Assembly: GCF_003838195.1 (NCBI RefSeq)
Contig: NZ_RCBY01000019.1
Coordinates: 1-62,035 of the forward strand
Length of the DNA: 62,035 nt
From: Okeania hirsuta
Lineage (GTDB): Bacteria > Cyanobacteriota > Cyanobacteriia > Cyanobacteriales > Microcoleaceae
Direction of reading: 5' to 3'
Part shown: positions 38,621 through 49,465 of the stretch, piece by piece
Layout: every line of letters starts with the position of its first letter
Position numbering within the stretch: the stretch's first letter is position 1
Made by a program: the position numbers and the translations under genes
The notes under the pieces: model-generated
Databases searched by the model: none
What the model saw: the letters and a program-made list of their open reading frames with translations, nothing else
Told to the model about the DNA's origin: nothing

Positions 38621-39955
38621 ATGTTTGCTTTGTATGAGTCATATTCAGATTCATTTATTGTGCCTAATTTAGAGGTTAAAAGTCAATTTTTATCTTTAGA
38701 GTCAACTATACAGGAACTACCTCTGCAAGACTTTCAAATTGTATCTAGCTACCTTGGGAAAGATATTGCAACTGTGTTTGAAGCCAACCCTTTGCTGCCT
38801 GGTGTGATTTTGAGAGATCGGCAAGATAAATTAGTTGGTATGATTTCCCGAAGATTATTTTTTGAAAAAATGGGAAGTCGCTATGGTATGGAGATGTTTT
38901 ACAAGCGACCTATAGAAGCTTTATATCATGTCTCCAAAACAGATATATCTATTCTTCCTGGTAATACGTTGATAGTAGAAGCAGCACAAAAATCTTTGCA
39001 GAGACAGCCTGAGTTATTATATGACCCAATAGTTGTAGAAATAGAAGCTAATGTTTATAGACTTTTGGATGTGCATCAGTTATTAGTCGCTCAGTCAAAT
39101 ATTCACGAACTTACGAATTATCTACTACAAAAACAAACTCAGGCAAAAGCTATTCAAACGGAGAAAATGGCAAGCTTGGGAAGAATGGTTGCCGGGGTAG
39201 CCCATGAAATTAGAAATCCTGTTAACTGTATTTGGAATAATTTAATATTTCTAACTTCTTATTTAGAAGAAATTACTAAGCTTTTATCTGCTTATGATCA
39301 AATATCAGAGCCATCTCCAATTATCAATCGAATTAAAGAACAAATAGATTATGATTCTTTACAGGAAGAATTAGCTGAGACGACTCAAGGTATTAAATTG
39401 GGTTCGGAACAACTTCTGAAAATTGTGAATAGTCTTCGCAATTTTTCTCACATGGATGAGTCTCAAAAGAAACAAGCATATATCCATGAATGTATAGATA
39501 GTAGCTTACTTATTTTAAATAATCGTCTTAAAAATGGTATCAAAATTCTTAAGAATTATTGTACAAATTTACCAATGATTAGTTGCTATTCTGGTCAACT
39601 TAGCCAAGTATTTATGAATCTAATTAGTAATAGTATTGATGCACTTAATGAAAAATTAGCTGAATTGGACTTGTGTGATTGGCAACCTCAAATTGAAATA
39701 AGCACAGAAGTCATAGTTAGGAAAGAGTCTGATTGGTTGACTATTAGAATAGCTGATAATGGGCAAGGTATTCCTCTAGAAATACAAGATCGAATCTTTG
39801 AAAATTTTTTTACCACTAAACCTGTAGGTAAAGGAACAGGTATGGGTCTAGCTATTTGTTACCAAATTATTACTGAAAAACATGGTGGAAAGCTTAAACT
39901 AAATTCCTTACCAGGCAAGGGTACTGAATTTGAAATTATTATACCAATAGTTTAA
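38621..39955 (+). CDS. Sensor histidine kinase with CBS-like N-terminal domain
   Basis: 444 residues, no membrane segment. Residues about 40-155 look like a pair of CBS-type modules ([20 protein letters not shown]...[14 protein letters not shown]). A short coiled coil leads to the dimerisation/phosphoacceptor helix [20 protein letters not shown] with His195. The ATPase part has [10 protein letters not shown] (N box), IADNGQGIP (G1), [17 protein letters not shown] (G2) and [12 protein letters not shown] soluble kinase of the type paired with PatA/CheY-like regulators; no response regulator is adjacent, unless the broken one at 15 kb was its partner, which cannot be judged. Confidence 0.9.
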   Translation: MFALYESYSDSFIVPNLEVKSQFLSLESTIQELPLQDFQIVSSYLGKDIATVFEANPLLPGVILRDRQDKLVGMISRRLFFEKMGSRYGMEMFYKRPIEALYHVSKTDISILPGNTLIVEAAQKSLQRQPELLYDPIVVEIEANVYRLLDVHQLLVAQSNIHELTNYLLQKQTQAKAIQTEKMASLGRMVAGVAHEIRNPVNCIWNNLIFLTSYLEEITKLLSAYDQISEPSPIINRIKEQIDYDSLQEELAETTQGIKLGSEQLLKIVNSLRNFSHMDESQKKQAYIHECIDSSLLILNNRLKNGIKILKNYCTNLPMISCYSGQLSQVFMNLISNSIDALNEKLAELDLCDWQPQIEISTEVIVRKESDWLTIRIADNGQGIPLEIQDRIFENFFTTKPVGKGTGMGLAICYQIITEKHGGKLKLNSLPGKGTEFEIIIPIV

Positions 39956-40539
39956 TTGAATACTGTTCACGCTCTAGAAAAGAAAAAATATAAATCAGAC
40001 AGTCCTTACTGAAAAAAAAAGAGCAGAGGATCTTTACCAAGAGAATTTATTAAAAGTCTGAAGCGGAAATTATAGATGTATTATTTATAGATATATTATT
40101 TCCAATAGACATCTCCAGAAATTAGATTTTCACCTATGACAGGATAAGGGTTTCAGATTCTTTTTCAGATATATGTAATAGTAGTATACTGCAAATTATA
40201 AAATTTTTAGGGTAAAAACAGAAGCTCAAATCCTACCTAAATATACTCTTTCCCTACTTTTTTTCAAATTTTTTAGTGGTAAATGGCAAAACTTCTGTTA
40301 TACTTGAATTACTAGGTGGAGTTTCCAGGGATTTTAAACCTGTGGAGAAGATAAGTTACAGACTGGGGTCAATGGTCTTCAGTGTTTGCGCAGCATTGCG
40401 TCAGCACGCGCAGGAAGCTAGCTCCAAAGCTCAAAATACCGTTTTGGGTAAGTTTGGGTAAGTTTAGTCGAATGGTATCCTATCATATTATATACTTTAT
40501 ACTTTCAACTGAACTTCTTAACCATAAATACTCTTTACC
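39956..40539. other. 584-bp intergenic region without a supported gene
   Basis: An open frame at 40276-40461 has no family resemblance and overlaps a dispersed TTTGCGCAGCATTGCG-type repeat (related GCGGAATGCTGCGCAAA at 46301 and CCGGAATGCTGCGCAAA at 50889). The promoter for the TPR gene is expected near 40500. Confidence 0.55.
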
Positions 40540-41430
40540 GTGCCAAATCGAAATTTCTTAGTTTCTTTATTCATTACCCTTGGCCTATGGGGCACTACAG
40601 TGAAACCGATGCTGGGACAAGCATTAGTTCCTCACATACTACAGCTAAACTCAGCTCAATTGGAACAAACGGGTTTAAGTTTAGCTGAGGAAGCTGTACA
40701 GTTAGCAAGATTTCAACAATTTGAGTTAGCTTTATCAAGAGCTGAATTGGCCACTGAGTTAGCCCCAAATAGTCAACAGACCTGGGCACTATTAGGCAGT
40801 CTTTACATTCAAGCTGAAGAGTTAGAAGAAGGTATTACAGCTCTAGAACAAGCTCAAGAACTCGATCCAAGTAATGCTGATATTCGATTTATTCTTGGTA
40901 GAGCTTACTTTCAAAAAGCTGAGTATGGAGAAGCTATCAAGCAGTTAAGAGCAGGTTTGAAGTTCAAACCAGATAGTCCTGGTGCTTTATTCGATCTAGG
41001 TAATGCTTATTACAAACGTGGTAAGTTTAAAAGAGCGATCGATCAATATGAAGAAGCTTATTCCCTCGAAAAAAATCTATGGCCTGCAATTAATAATATT
41101 GGCTTAGTTGAGTACGAGATGGGAAATGTGGATGATGCGATCAGAAAATGGCGTGAAGCTATCTCTTTAGATAGTAAGGCAGCAGAACCACTTCTAGCGC
41201 TATCAGTAGCTCTTTATACTAAAGGGGATAAACAACAAGGTTTTGCTATGGGAGAAAAAGCTCTACAACTAGATAGTAGATATGCAGATATTGATTATCT
41301 TGACCAAAACTTGTGGGGAAAACGCTTGCTGGAGGATGCAAAAAGGTTTTTCGCAACTCCGCGTATTCAGGAAACCTTAGCTCAAATAGAAGACTTACCT
41401 CCCTCGTCTCCATCTCAGGTATCTCCATGA
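40540..41430 (+). CDS. Secreted or periplasmic TPR-repeat protein
   Basis: 296 residues from GTG 40540. A signal peptide (LVSLFITLGLWGTTVKPMLGQA) is followed by TPR units from about residue 60 to 245: QTWALLGSLYIQAEELEEG, DIRFILGRAYFQKAEYGEA, GALFDLGNAYYKRGKFKRA and so on, each about 34 residues. TPR superhelices serve as protein-binding scaffolds. Similar proteins are common in cyanobacteria with no defined role. Monocistronic. Confidence 0.85.
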   Translation: MPNRNFLVSLFITLGLWGTTVKPMLGQALVPHILQLNSAQLEQTGLSLAEEAVQLARFQQFELALSRAELATELAPNSQQTWALLGSLYIQAEELEEGITALEQAQELDPSNADIRFILGRAYFQKAEYGEAIKQLRAGLKFKPDSPGALFDLGNAYYKRGKFKRAIDQYEEAYSLEKNLWPAINNIGLVEYEMGNVDDAIRKWREAISLDSKAAEPLLALSVALYTKGDKQQGFAMGEKALQLDSRYADIDYLDQNLWGKRLLEDAKRFFATPRIQETLAQIEDLPPSSPSQVSP

Positions 41431-41683
41431 TATAGGGTCATCTTCAATATTTAACTGTTGCAGAAACCTCACGCCATTATCAAGTAGCTAATCGTAAAAT
41501 AGCTAGATGTCGAGAGTATTTTTTGCACAAGCTATCCTGCGCGGCAGTCCCTACAATGGGAAGATATCCCACAATAGGCTGCCTTAAAATAGTCAATGAA
41601 AACGATAATTATCGGAATGTTCGATGGAACATCCCTGCTTTGTATTTGAGGAGTGTTGTTCTTTTCAAGATTTTTCAAAATTA

Positions 41684-41786
41684 TAGCGGTTTTCATTAAC
41701 ATAGAATACATCTGTCAGGTCTGTAACTTATTAAACTTAAAACATACTTATATTTTGTCTATAGTCTACCTTTGTGAAAATCGCTA
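41684..41786 (+). mobile_element. Inverted-repeat element, family delta, copy 3
   Basis: TAGCGGTTTTCATTAACATA at the left end, CCTTTGTGAAAATCGCTA at the right; nearly the same as the ends at 9058-9160. TA flanks are present. It lies in the 1.3-kb gene-free stretch 41431-42745, which otherwise holds the family eta element and short low-complexity DNA. Confidence 0.7.
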
Positions 41787-42237
41787 TAAGTATTCGCGAT
41801 TATTTTTTTCACTTAAGATGGAGATATTGCTAGCAATTTTTCTACACTTCAAATAAAAGTAGCTTCAGCATCCATCAATTCTTTATTTTTCTCAAAAATT
41901 AACATTGCTGGTTTATCTTGGTCTGTCAGCTTCTGATAATAATTAAGAATACAAAACCAATGTTCAAACTTGACATCCTCTCCGGCCTGAAAGCGCGGAT
42001 ATTTCTAATGTTCAGGTAAAGTTTCTACTACAAAACTTAAGAAATACCTATTAGTGGGACTTACACACAATAAAGCCAGAAAATAGGCTCAAATATAGAT
42101 GGGCAGAGGCTTTTACGTCAAAAATGCATAAATCCTTAATTACCAAGGGTTCTAGGCATTTTTAGGGCATTGATGTAATTTCCTTATCTAGACTGACACG
42201 AGCGCCATTTTTCGACCTAAAAATTTTTAAGTCCCAT

Positions 42238-42472
42238 TATAGAAGCCATTTGGTATCTTTGTGGGCGATTCAGCTTTTTGCGAGGACTCAGGAGTCAGGA
42301 GAACCGAGTCAGGAGGTGGAGGGAATGAATATGGGAAAAAGGTAGAAAAATACTCCCCAGCTCCCTGTCTCCCAACCTCCCCATCTACCCATCTATTTTG
42401 AAAGGGGAAAAAGGTAGAAAAATGCTCCCATCTCCCCATCTCTTTTTAAATAGCTCTCAAATGGTTTCTATA
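42238..42472 (+). mobile_element. Inverted-repeat element, family eta, copy 1
   Basis: TATAGAAGCCATTTGGTATC at the left and TCTCAAATGGTTTCTATA at the right are inverted. The interior contains GGACTCAGGAGTCAGG heptads and a duplicated AAAAGGTAGAAAAATRCTCC phrase. The partner copy is at 46047-46238. Confidence 0.7.
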
Positions 42473-42745
42473 AATTGATGGGGGGATAGTCAGGAATTAG
42501 ACCTCTGGTAAAAGTATGAAAAGTTGGTTTCAATCATACTATCCGGCGATCGCTAACTCGATCTATAAAAAAATATTTTCACCTCTTTCAAACTCTCGAT
42601 AATTTGTGACAAATTGGAAAAATGTAGGTTGCTCAAACCACTTTAGTGATAAATAATATTTTTTCAGATCAATTAAAGTTGGTATAATTGCTAAAACCTC
42701 GAAAATATAAAAATTTTATTTTTTTTCCTTCTGTCAAAATAAGCT

Positions 42746-45640
42746 ATGACAAATTATCAATATCAAGTTGGTGGATGTTTGCCAATTGATTCTCCTACCT
42801 ATATTAAACGTCAAGCAGATTTAGAATTATATCGTGGATTAAAAGCAGGAGAATTTTGTTATGTTCTTAATTCTCGACAGATGGGTAAGTCTAGTTTGCG
42901 AATACAAACTATGGAAATTTTACAAACGGAAGGAATTATTTGTGCTGGTATCGATTTAAGTGCAATTGGTAATTTAGACATTACTCCCGAACAGTGGTAT
43001 GCAAGTGTAATTGACAGTATTATTAGTAGTTTGGATTTATACGATCGCTTCGATTTAACAAGTTGGTGGTTTGAGCATAATAATTTATCTTATGGGCAGC
43101 GTTTTAGCAAATTTATTCAATCGATTATTCTCAAGTTAATTTCCCGAAATATTATAATTTTTATTGATGAAATTGATAGTACCCTTAGTTTAAAATTTCA
43201 AGTAGATGATTTTTTTAGGGTGATTCGCTCTTGTTACGACAAAAGAGGGCAAAATCAGGAATATAAACGTTTAACTTTTTCTTTTTTTGGTGTAGCTACT
43301 CCTGCTGATCTAATTAGAGATAAAATTGGGAGTCCTTTTAACATTGGTCGTGGAATAGAATTAACTGGTTTTAGTTTTAAAGAAGCTCAACCTTTAGTAA
43401 CAGGATTAGCTACAAAATATAATAATCATCAACAAATATTACAAGCAATATTAAATTGGACTGGGGGGCAACCTTTTCTGACTCAGAAGCTATGCCAACT
43501 CATCCTAAAATCTGAGTCTTTTATTCCCCTTGGTAGGGAGAAAGAATGGGTAGAAAATTTTGTCCGAAGCATGATAATAGATAATTGGGAAAGTCAGGAT
43601 GAACCACAACATTTACGGACTATTCGCGATCGCCTCTTATTAAGTAATCAACGTCAGAAGTTATTATTGTTATATCAAAAAATTTTGCAGACAAAAGGAG
43701 TAAAAGTTAATCAAAGTCCTGAACAATTAGAATTAAGATTAACTGGGTTAGTTATTCATAACCGAGGTAAATTAAAGGTTTATAATCGCATTTATGAAGC
43801 AATTTTTAATCTAAATTGGATAAATAATGTTTTGCCAGAAGCGGGAATAGTAAAAGATAGTAAATATCTGCGAAATTCGGATACTAACTTATTAATAAAT
43901 CGGCAGGAATATCGAAATAGTCAGATATTGTTGAACAAGGTAAAAAATTATTGGGTTAAAGGTGTTTTAGAAACTTCCTTGCACGGCAAAGTATTAATTG
44001 AACTAGGATTAGAAGAACGAAAAAATGCAGTAAATCGTCCTTGGGGTTTACTATGGTCAGACTTAGAAAATCCCCAGCAAAAATTACCGCCTGGTACTCG
44101 AATTATTGATAAATTTGATGAATTAGGCGCGGGGCGAACTTTATTAATTTTGGGTGAACCTGGTTCTGGCAAAACGACAACTTTATTAGAATTAGCACGA
44201 GATTTAATTAATAGAACTGAAGCTGATTTAACTCAACCAATACCTGTTGTTTTTAACTTGTCTTCTTGGGAAGGTAAAAAACAAGCGATCGCTGATTGGT
44301 TAGTTATAGAATTACATACTAAATATCAAGTTTCTCAACAAATTAGCAAAGCTTGGATAAAAGAACAAAGGTTACTTTTACTACTTGATGGTTTAGATGA
44401 AGTTAGTAGAGAAAAACGAGAAGATTGTGTAGATGCTTTGAATAAATTATGTCAAGAATACGGGCAGACAGAAATAGTAGTTTGTAGCCGGATTCGTGAT
44501 TATGAAGCTCTTGCAAGTCAATTAAAATTTCAAGCAGCTATTTATTTACAGCCCTTAAGTTTAGAGCAAATTCAAGAATATTTAAAAAATGCAGGTTCAG
44601 AATTAGCAGCAGTCAGAAAAGCATTAGAATCTGATGTTAAATTGCAAGAATTTTCTCGGTCTCCTTTAATTTTAAGTATTATCAGTTTAGCTTATCAAGG
44701 AATATCAATTGAAGAGTTACCTAGTCGCAGTAATGTTGAACTCAGAGAACATTTATTTAATGCTTATATTGAGCGAATGTTTAAGCGGCGTTCTGCTAAT
44801 ATTCCCTATTCTCAAGAGAAAGTCAAAAAATGGCTGATATGGTTAGCAAAGCAAATGGTAAGCGAGTCAGAAACTGTATTTTTAATTGAAATAATGCAGC
44901 CAACTTGGCTACGAAATAAAAATTATATTATTGGTTATATTATTACTCTTTTGACGATAATATTCTTCGTATTATGGAACTTATTTTATCAATTTTTAAA
45001 TTTGCCTAAAATGGCTTTACTTGTAGCATTTTGTTTTGTATATTTTTGGCGTTTTTTTGGATTTAAAACTATTCAAACAGTCACTACTTTGAGATGGTTA
45101 GGAAAATATACTATCAACCAAGTAGTTATTGGCATAACTATCGGACTAATTTATGGTTTATTATCTACAGTTATTTTCTACTATAATTTAAAAATTCCTA
45201 ATCAAATTAGTCATCCTCTACTTAGAGGAGCAATATCTGGATTAAGTTTAGGTCTAGTTTTGGGAATAGTCCGTGGTATGACAGGTCCGGGAATAGAAGA
45301 AGTAACTGTTCCTAATCAAGGAATTTGGCAGTCAACAAAAAATGCTTTTATCTTTGGTTTAGTTGGTGCAATAGTAATGAGTTTAGCTGCTAAATTATTA
45401 GACTGGTACTTCATAGATTGGGGTGAATATGGGTTGATTTTCGGATTAGCTGTGGGAGGAGGGGAAGCTTGTGTAAAACATTTTATTTTACGAATTATTT
45501 TGTATTTTAATGGTTATATCCCTTGGAATTATACTCGTTTTCTTAACTATGCAACTCAGTTGATTTTTCTACAGAAAGTAGGAGGAGGCTACATTTTTAT
45601 TCATAGATTATTGTTAGAACATTTTGCCAGAATGCCATGA
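42746..45640 (+). CDS. AAA_35-like + NACHT ATPase with C-terminal membrane domain
   Basis: 964 residues with three parts. Residues 1-350: an AAA-like domain with [16 protein letters not shown] (Walker A, about 42-57) and [10 protein letters not shown] (Walker B). Residues about 400-720: a NACHT NTPase with [18 protein letters not shown] and [18 protein letters not shown]. Residues about 730-900: five or six membrane helices ([19 protein letters not shown] and following). The two NTPase types usually occur in separate cyanobacterial proteins, so this is a fusion. NACHT modules act as ligand-triggered switches in signalling or immunity; here a membrane output is suggested, but function is unknown. 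Confidence 0.85.
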   Translation: MTNYQYQVGGCLPIDSPTYIKRQADLELYRGLKAGEFCYVLNSRQMGKSSLRIQTMEILQTEGIICAGIDLSAIGNLDITPEQWYASVIDSIISSLDLYDRFDLTSWWFEHNNLSYGQRFSKFIQSIILKLISRNIIIFIDEIDSTLSLKFQVDDFFRVIRSCYDKRGQNQEYKRLTFSFFGVATPADLIRDKIGSPFNIGRGIELTGFSFKEAQPLVTGLATKYNNHQQILQAILNWTGGQPFLTQKLCQLILKSESFIPLGREKEWVENFVRSMIIDNWESQDEPQHLRTIRDRLLLSNQRQKLLLLYQKILQTKGVKVNQSPEQLELRLTGLVIHNRGKLKVYNRIYEAIFNLNWINNVLPEAGIVKDSKYLRNSDTNLLINRQEYRNSQILLNKVKNYWVKGVLETSLHGKVLIELGLEERKNAVNRPWGLLWSDLENPQQKLPPGTRIIDKFDELGAGRTLLILGEPGSGKTTTLLELARDLINRTEADLTQPIPVVFNLSSWEGKKQAIADWLVIELHTKYQVSQQISKAWIKEQRLLLLLDGLDEVSREKREDCVDALNKLCQEYGQTEIVVCSRIRDYEALASQLKFQAAIYLQPLSLEQIQEYLKNAGSELAAVRKALESDVKLQEFSRSPLILSIISLAYQGISIEELPSRSNVELREHLFNAYIERMFKRRSANIPYSQEKVKKWLIWLAKQMVSESETVFLIEIMQPTWLRNKNYIIGYIITLLTIIFFVLWNLFYQFLNLPKMALLVAFCFVYFWRFFGFKTIQTVTTLRWLGKYTINQVVIGITIGLIYGLLSTVIFYYNLKIPNQISHPLLRGAISGLSLGLVLGIVRGMTGPGIEEVTVPNQGIWQSTKNAFIFGLVGAIVMSLAAKLLDWYFIDWGEYGLIFGLAVGGGEACVKHFILRIILYFNGYIPWNYTRFLNYATQLIFLQKVGGGYIFIHRLLLEHFARMP

Positions 45641-45670
45641 AGAAGGTCTTAGGTGTTAGGTTTTAGGTGT

Positions 45671-46050
45671 TATACCAAGCGTGAAAAAAGAATGTTACAA
45701 ATAGTAAGAGGAATAAAAAAACACGTGCAGGATATTCCCCTTTGACAAAGCGGTCGTTGCGTAGCTTCCCGAAGGGTGGGATGGCGATCTTCGGAGCGGG
45801 TCTGCAAGAACGGGTCTCCTCGCTGGCCTCCAATCGACCAAGAGAGCGGTGCGACCCCGCGACGACGCCAGTCGCACCTGGTAGCGCACCAAGACAAAAG
45901 AATGATTTCCAACCTGAAAAATGGTATTGAAGCTATTCCCGTGTGACTCGGTCCTCCTGACTCCCCCTCCTGGGAGGGGCGCGCGGGTGGGTTGACTCCT
46001 AAGAAATATCCTAGCTATTTGTAGCAAATATTTATCAATTTGGTATTATA
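45671..46050 (+). mobile_element. Inverted-repeat element, family gamma, with GC-rich insertion
   Basis: TATACCAAGCGTGAAAAAAG at the left, TCAATTTGGTATTATA at the right. Blocks AAGAATGTTACAAATAGTAA and GAAATATCCTAGCTATTTGT are shared with 49466-49666. A GC-rich module, 45750-45892, interrupts it after TTTGACAAA; GACAAA recurs on the other side, perhaps a six-base duplication. Open frames across it are repeat artefacts. Confidence 0.75.
45750..45892 (+). repeat. GC-rich module, copy 2
   Basis: It begins GCGGTCGTTGCGTAGCTTCC and contains TCCAATCGACCAAG. Reverse-complement homology to 32269-32375 includes GCGGTCGTT, TTCCCGWAGGGTGGGATGGC and GGTCTCCTCGC. Its GC content contrasts sharply with the surrounding AT-rich element. 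Confidence 0.7.
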
Positions 46051-46238
46051 GAACCCATTTGAGATCTATATAATTATGGTAGTCAAGTTTTTTCGCGCAT
46101 CAATTTTGAGGAAAAATCATATGAAGGAGTGTTGAATTTTTTGTATGATCTCTCCCCACATCTTCCCTCCTGTCTCCTGTCTCCTGTCTCCTAGCTAAAA
46201 AAACTTGATATTTATGAAGATACCAAATGGGTTCTATA
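46047..46238 (+). mobile_element. Inverted-repeat element, family eta, copy 2
   Basis: TATAGAACCCATTTGAGATC at the left, ATACCAAATGGGTTCTATA at the right. It shares its first TA with the end of the family gamma element, so the two stand head to tail. The interior has TCCTGTC heptads. A lone end CCAATGGGTTCTATAA occurs at 47831 next to the RT relic. The rest of 46239-46660 holds short tandem GTGTGGGAA units and no gene. Confidence 0.7.
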
Positions 46239-46660
46239 TCAAGTCTCATTAATTAGCCATAATAAAAATGTTATTCTCTTGAGAAAGAATATTTTTTTGG
46301 TGCGGAATGCTGCGCAAATAAATTTATCCCTGCTCCTTACTCCTTAAATTTTTTGGTGGTGGTGCATAGTAATGGTAGAGAGAGTGTGGGAAGTGTGGGA
46401 AGTGTGGGAAAAAATTAAAAAATATATATCTTCACACCTTAGGGAGCAGGACAACTAATTTTTTATTGTGATTATTCAAAGATAATGGATAAGCTGTGGT
46501 AAAATTTATCAACCCAACCTGCTAAATCTTCAATTTTTGATATTGAATCAGATTACTATAAGCGTAAAAAAAATCTGTAGCTAAAATTGCTATTCATACT
46601 AGAAAAATTAGTTATGCTCTAAAAAGGTAAATTTATAGCTAAGACAGTACGTTAACCATA

Positions 46661-47362
46661 ATGCTGACACAAATAGTTCGTCCCATGGTTCAGACCCAGG
46701 TTCGGTTATTAGCAAACTGTCACTCAACCCGTCTAACATTAATTCATACAATTGCTAAATGGCTAGGTTTTTTGGGAGTAAAAGCAGAAGTAATCGAACT
46801 TAATGCTAATCTAGACAAAAAAATAACTATTTCCTTAACTGTAGAAAAACCAGAATCTTGCGATAACCAAGATTGGCAAAAAATTGTCGATGGCATTAAT
46901 ATAGAAAAACCTCAAAATAGTTCCCAAGAAATAACTGCAACCGAACCGATCCAAATAATGACAGCCAAACAACAAGGAAAACTGCAAAGGTTGATAGCTT
47001 ATCTTATTCAAGCAGGGGAACCAAATCAGAAAATTAAATGGGAAGAAATATGTCCTAATTTACAACAATTGGGATTAGATGAAAATATGTTAGACGGAAT
47101 TCGTTCTGCGATTAGAGTACCTCAATCTATCGATTTATTAGTTGAAGAATTAGAGCCAGATGTAGCAGCGATCGCTCTTCCTTTAGCGATGAATATTGCT
47201 CTTTTTGATCGGCAAGTCAACTCATCTGAAGATTATGCTTTAAATTCATTATTACAGGTAATGAAACAACCTACAAAACCTACAATTGTAGAGAAAAATG
47301 TAGAGAAAAATTTTTTCAGGCATAAGCTATATTGGCTAATAACTTCAGTTATTCCTAGATAA
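46661..47362 (+). CDS. Conserved hypothetical protein with TerB-like C-terminal segment
   Basis: 233 residues, soluble. The N-terminal about 60 residues (LTLIHTIAKWLGFLGVKAEV) are followed by a polar linker. EELEPDVAAIALPLAMNIALFDRQVNSSEDYALNSLL recalls the TerB/tellurite-resistance helical repeat (aliphatic helix, then an acidic turn). I do not recognise a specific family. It starts with a clear ATG after GTTAACCATA; no neighbour on the same strand. Confidence 0.6.
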   Translation: MLTQIVRPMVQTQVRLLANCHSTRLTLIHTIAKWLGFLGVKAEVIELNANLDKKITISLTVEKPESCDNQDWQKIVDGINIEKPQNSSQEITATEPIQIMTAKQQGKLQRLIAYLIQAGEPNQKIKWEEICPNLQQLGLDENMLDGIRSAIRVPQSIDLLVEELEPDVAAIALPLAMNIALFDRQVNSSEDYALNSLLQVMKQPTKPTIVEKNVEKNFFRHKLYWLITSVIPR

Positions 47363-47370
47363 TGGTACTT

Positions 47371-47474
47371 ACAGCGCTTTTCAGATTGGTGAACCACACA
47401 TTCAAAACAATAATACTTGTAGGGACGTTCCATGGAACGTCCCTACTGTGGTCGATTCAAATAAAAACTGCTGT
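47371..47474 (+). mobile_element. Inverted-repeat element, family delta, copy 4, with a perfect 28-bp palindrome
   Basis: ACAGCGCTTTTCAGATTGGT and GATTCAAATAAAAACTGCTGTA form the ends. The interior contains the 28-base perfect palindrome GTAGGGACGTTCCATGGAAC...TAC at 47419-47446, related to the near-palindrome at 35153-35180. Confidence 0.65.
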
Positions 47475-47589
47475 AGACATTTTTTTGGCTAGTTTATAGC
47501 CGAAAAAATGTCTAGGCAGGGGAAAGACGTCAAATCCATAAAATTGGCTAAAACCCTTATCAATACTGGATTTATACCCTTTTTACCTA

Positions 47590-47840
47590 AAATCTATCTT
47601 TAGAGTCTAGATACCAAAACCAGGAAAGGATGAAAAACGACCGCTGGGAATTCCAACAATGTACGATCATGCATTACAAGTCCTGGTGAAATTAGGTATG
47701 GAAGCAGAATGGGAGGGACGTTTTGAACCTAATAGCTATGGTCTTTTCCGGTGGCCAACGCATGATGCCATAGCAGCCATCTATGCCAGCATCAACAAAA
47801 AATCTAAATATGTGCTAGATGCTGACATATCCAATGGGTT
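47590..47840 (+). pseudogene. Group II intron reverse transcriptase (maturase) fragment
   Basis: Translation gives RV-stop-IPKPGKDEKRPLGIPTMYDHALQ, then EWEGRFEPNSYGLFRWP and AIYASINKKSKYVLDADIS, the RT domains 2-3 of group II intron-encoded proteins (IPKxxGKxRPLGIPT, FEPNSYGFR, VLDADI). A TAG (47608-47610) replaces the expected tyrosine of VYIPK and the protein stops at DADIS, where a lone family eta end begins. No intron ribozyme domain V was recognised nearby. Confidence 0.85.
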
Positions 47841-48082
47841 CTATAAAGCGTTTTGGCATAGTGGCGTTCGTGGAGCGTGGTGGAGCGCCGTATCGCTCTT
47901 TTTTTCTTCAACTTGATTATACACTAACGATGCAACCAGACATGATATAATTCGCGATCGCTCTTCAGATGTAAAATACACTTCAAATATTGAAATTGTT
48001 GCCAATGGTGTTATCTTGTGGAAAGGAAAATATTGTAAAAATGTTGGTTGTTTGAATAGCAACTAATTTATCACGCTCACCG

Positions 48083-49297
48083 ATGGAAAAATCTAATATA
48101 AACCAGCGAGTCTTAATCGCAAATAATCAAACTCCAGACCGCATTCCACGAATAATATCAATAGACCTTTTGCGTGGAGTAGTAATGGTGCTAATGACAT
48201 TAGACCATGTACGAGGATTTTTTTCCAATGCCGACTTTAACCCCTTAGACCTTACTCAGTCAAACATTCCTCTGTTTTTGACACGATGGGTGACTCATCT
48301 TTGCGCGCCTACATTCATTTTTTTAGCAGGAATTAGTGCTTATCTCTCTCTCAAACGTGGCAAAACTAAACAACAACTTTCTCGGTTTTTGTTGCTCCGA
48401 GGACTGTGGTTAGTATTTCTAGATTTAACAGTAGTACGTTTGAGCTGGAGGTTTGACTTGAATTTCACTTTTTCTGCTGCCGGAGTATTGTGGGCGATCG
48501 GATGGTCGATGATTTTCTTAGCAGCAATAATTTATCTTCCTACTCGAATAATTGCGACAATTGGAATTTTCCTGATATTCGGACATAATCTTTTTGATAA
48601 CGTACAAGCAGAACAATTAGGAAATATTGGTTGGATTTGGACAATACTTCACGAGCAAAAAATGATTGAACCAATTTCTGGGTTTCGCTTGTTTATCCTC
48701 TATCCTCTGATTCCTTGGATCGGAGTAATGGCATTAGGTTATGCTTTCGGAACACTGTTTGAAATGGAAAAAGAACGGCGACTTCAGCTATTAATAAACA
48801 TCGGTTTAAGTACGATTGCTGCTTTTATCATTATCCGAGCAACTAATATTTATGGCGACCCCAATCCTTGGTCAATCCAGTCTAACTTTCCTAATACCTT
48901 ACTATCCTTTATCAATTGTCATAAATATCCGCCTTCTCTACTCTATTTACTAATTACACTCGGTCTAGCAATATTATTACTTTATTGTTTGGAAAAAACA
49001 AAAATACGTTATTTTAAACCATTAATTATATTAGGGCAACAACCATTATTTTTCTATGTTATCCACATCTACTTAATTCATCTAACCGCTATTTTATTTG
49101 CCTTGTCTAGATATGGTATAGAACCTTTTACTTTCTCCCAAGTAGGCATCAATTGGAAACCAAAATAATTTGGGTATGATTTACCAATTGTTTATCTAAT
49201 TTGGTTGTTAATAACCTTCCTTTTATACATTATCTGTGACTGGTTTGCTAAGTATAAGAAAAAGCATCGAGGCAAGTGGTGGTTAAATTACTTATAA
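48083..49297 (+). pseudogene. DUF1624-type membrane protein with a premature TAA
   Basis: The frame from ATG 48083 reads through ten or so membrane helices (ISIDLLRGVVMVLMTLDHVRG at the N-terminus is diagnostic; APTFIFLAGISAYLSLKRG, LFFYVIHIYLIHL). TAA at 49166-49168 ends it after WKPK, but the same frame continues as FGYDLPIVYLIWLLITFLLY to KKKHRGKWWLNYL, stop at 49295. That tail is the usual last helix and WWL motif of the family, so the stop is an internal lesion or a read-through codon. The 361-residue truncated product might still fold. Family members are acyltransferase-like membrane proteins related to heparan-alpha-glucosaminide acetyltransferase. Confidence 0.8.
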
Positions 49298-49313
49298 ATT
49301 ATAAAGACCAGTT

Positions 49314-49465
49314 ATATCATGTCCGGATAATTAGTGATGAAAAAAACTATCCTGTCACTTGCAGAGCAAATCTCTATATTTTCCCTATTCCCTATTCCCT
49401 ATTCCCTACTCCCTACTCCCTACTCCCTACTCCCTGATTTATAAGTATTCAAACGGACATGATAT
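49314..49465 (+). mobile_element. Inverted-repeat element, family beta, copy next to gamma
   Basis: ATATCATGTCCGGATAATTA at the left and TTCAAACGGACATGATAT at the right are inverted repeats. The interior contains TTCCCTATTCCC and TACTCCC heptads. It abuts the family gamma copy at 49466 directly. Confidence 0.75.

Noticed and set aside
40276-40461. A 61-codon frame upstream of the TPR gene
   Set aside because: It runs through a dispersed repeat and has no ribosome site.
45670-46027. Two minus-strand frames of 80 and 110 codons
   Set aside because: They are translations of a gamma element and the GC-rich module, with arginine-rich low-complexity content.
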